Below are positions 5,920 to 6,386 of a stretch of DNA of 6,386 nucleotides, piece after piece. This DNA comes from Dehalococcoidia bacterium (GTDB taxonomy: Bacteria; Chloroflexota; Dehalococcoidia; GIF9; UBA5629), in assembly GCA_012961565.1 (NCBI GenBank), contig DTZC01000202.1, positions 1 through 6,386 on the forward strand, given 5' to 3'. The notes under the pieces were generated by a model. It was not told where the DNA came from. It searched no databases and saw only the letters and a list, made by a program, of their open reading frames with translations. Position numbers and translations under genes: made by a program. The first letter of the stretch is position 1, and each line of letters opens with the position of its first letter.

Positions 5920-6386
5920 ATGAAAGTTGTTACCGCGGAGCAGATGCGCTACATCGACCGCAGTGCTGCTGGCATCGGTTTGACCACTGATACATTGATG
6001 GAAAATGCCGGGCGAGCCGTAGCCGAGGAGACAAGGAAGCTTGTCAGCAGTGTTATTGGCAAGCATGTCTTAGTAATAGTGGGTCCGGGCAATAATGGTG
6101 GTGATGGGCTGGTAGCTGGACGTTACCTTGCAGACTGGGGGGCTGAAGTCAGCCTCTATCTGTGCAGTCAGCGCTCGGCGGATGACAAAAACCTGAAGTC
6201 AGCCCAAGAACGGGGAATCTTGACCGTGCAGGCAGACAAGGATAGAGACCTGGCGCATTTTGAAAAACTCCTGAGTTCTGCGGAAGTGGTAATTGATGCC
6301 GTCTTCGGCACGGGCAGGAGCCGAGCCCTTGAGGGTGTGTTCCAAGAGGTCTTGATAAGAGTGGTGACCGCCAAACAGAGGAATCC
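5920..6386 (+). CDS. nnr: NAD(P)H-hydrate epimerase (YjeF N-terminal domain), 5' part of nnr, cut by window end
   Basis: The visible 155 codons encode the YjeF N-terminal domain, which epimerises the R and S forms of hydrated NAD(P)H (NAD(P)HX) so that the dehydratase can restore the cofactor. Diagnostic motifs are VTAEQMRYID (4-13), MENAGRA (27-33), the nucleotide-binding loop GPGNNGGDGLVAGRYL (55-70), and VIDAVFGTG (124-132) with Asp126 at the conserved catalytic aspartate position. The frame is open to the window edge with no stop. In most bacteria the gene continues into an ADP/ATP-dependent NAD(P)HX dehydratase domain to about 500 residues; that part is not visible, so fusion is inferred. 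The gap from the Mut7-C gene is 11 bases with a strong ribosome site. This is a metabolite-repair enzyme with no specific functional tie to its neighbours. Confidence 0.94.
   Translation, partial: MKVVTAEQMRYIDRSAAGIGLTTDTLMENAGRAVAEETRKLVSSVIGKHVLVIVGPGNNGGDGLVAGRYLADWGAEVSLYLCSQRSADDKNLKSAQERGILTVQADKDRDLAHFEKLLSSAEVVIDAVFGTGRSRALEGVFQEVLIRVVTAKQRN

Overview
All genes in this window lie on the + strand, and base composition is roughly half G+C by eye. The gene types and protein style suggest an anaerobic or subsurface bacterium, most likely from Chloroflexota (Dehalococcoidia-like). This rests on remembered resemblance of the LivF tail, the PaaK-like pair, the short-loop CorA and the stand-alone Mut7-C protein. 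There is no 16S rRNA or marker gene here to confirm it.

Region 1 (1-3496) is a transport and activation module. It begins with the last codons of an upstream gene, probably the LivG-type ATPase, which overlap the start of a complete LivF-type ABC ATPase (27-821). Two tandem paralogous PaaK-family (phenylacetate-CoA ligase-like) proteins follow (888-2162 and 2213-3496), each with a clear Shine-Dalgarno site. The likely logic is import of an organic acid, possibly aromatic or branched, by a Liv-type transporter and its activation as a CoA thioester. The substrate cannot be read from the sequence. Both ligase-like proteins lack the usual Ser/Thr/Gly-rich ATP-binding loop and carry S-x-GPIYDP in its place. 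This is the most interesting feature of the window.

Region 2 (3497-3746) is a 250-base non-coding gap. It holds an imperfect hairpin that may end the first operon and an extended -10-like promoter for the next one.

Region 3 (3747-6386) is a compact run of housekeeping-type genes: a CorA-family Mg2+/divalent cation channel, a YhhQ-family queuosine precursor transporter, a Mut7-C (PIN-like fold plus zinc ribbon) protein, and the N-terminal part of the NAD(P)HX repair enzyme Nnr, cut by the window end. Gaps of 11-28 bases suggest co-transcription, but their functions do not form one pathway.

I found no tRNA, rRNA, CRISPR array, insertion sequence, phage gene or recognisable defence system. The best lead for something undescribed is the altered-loop CoA-ligase pair and its link to the transporter.
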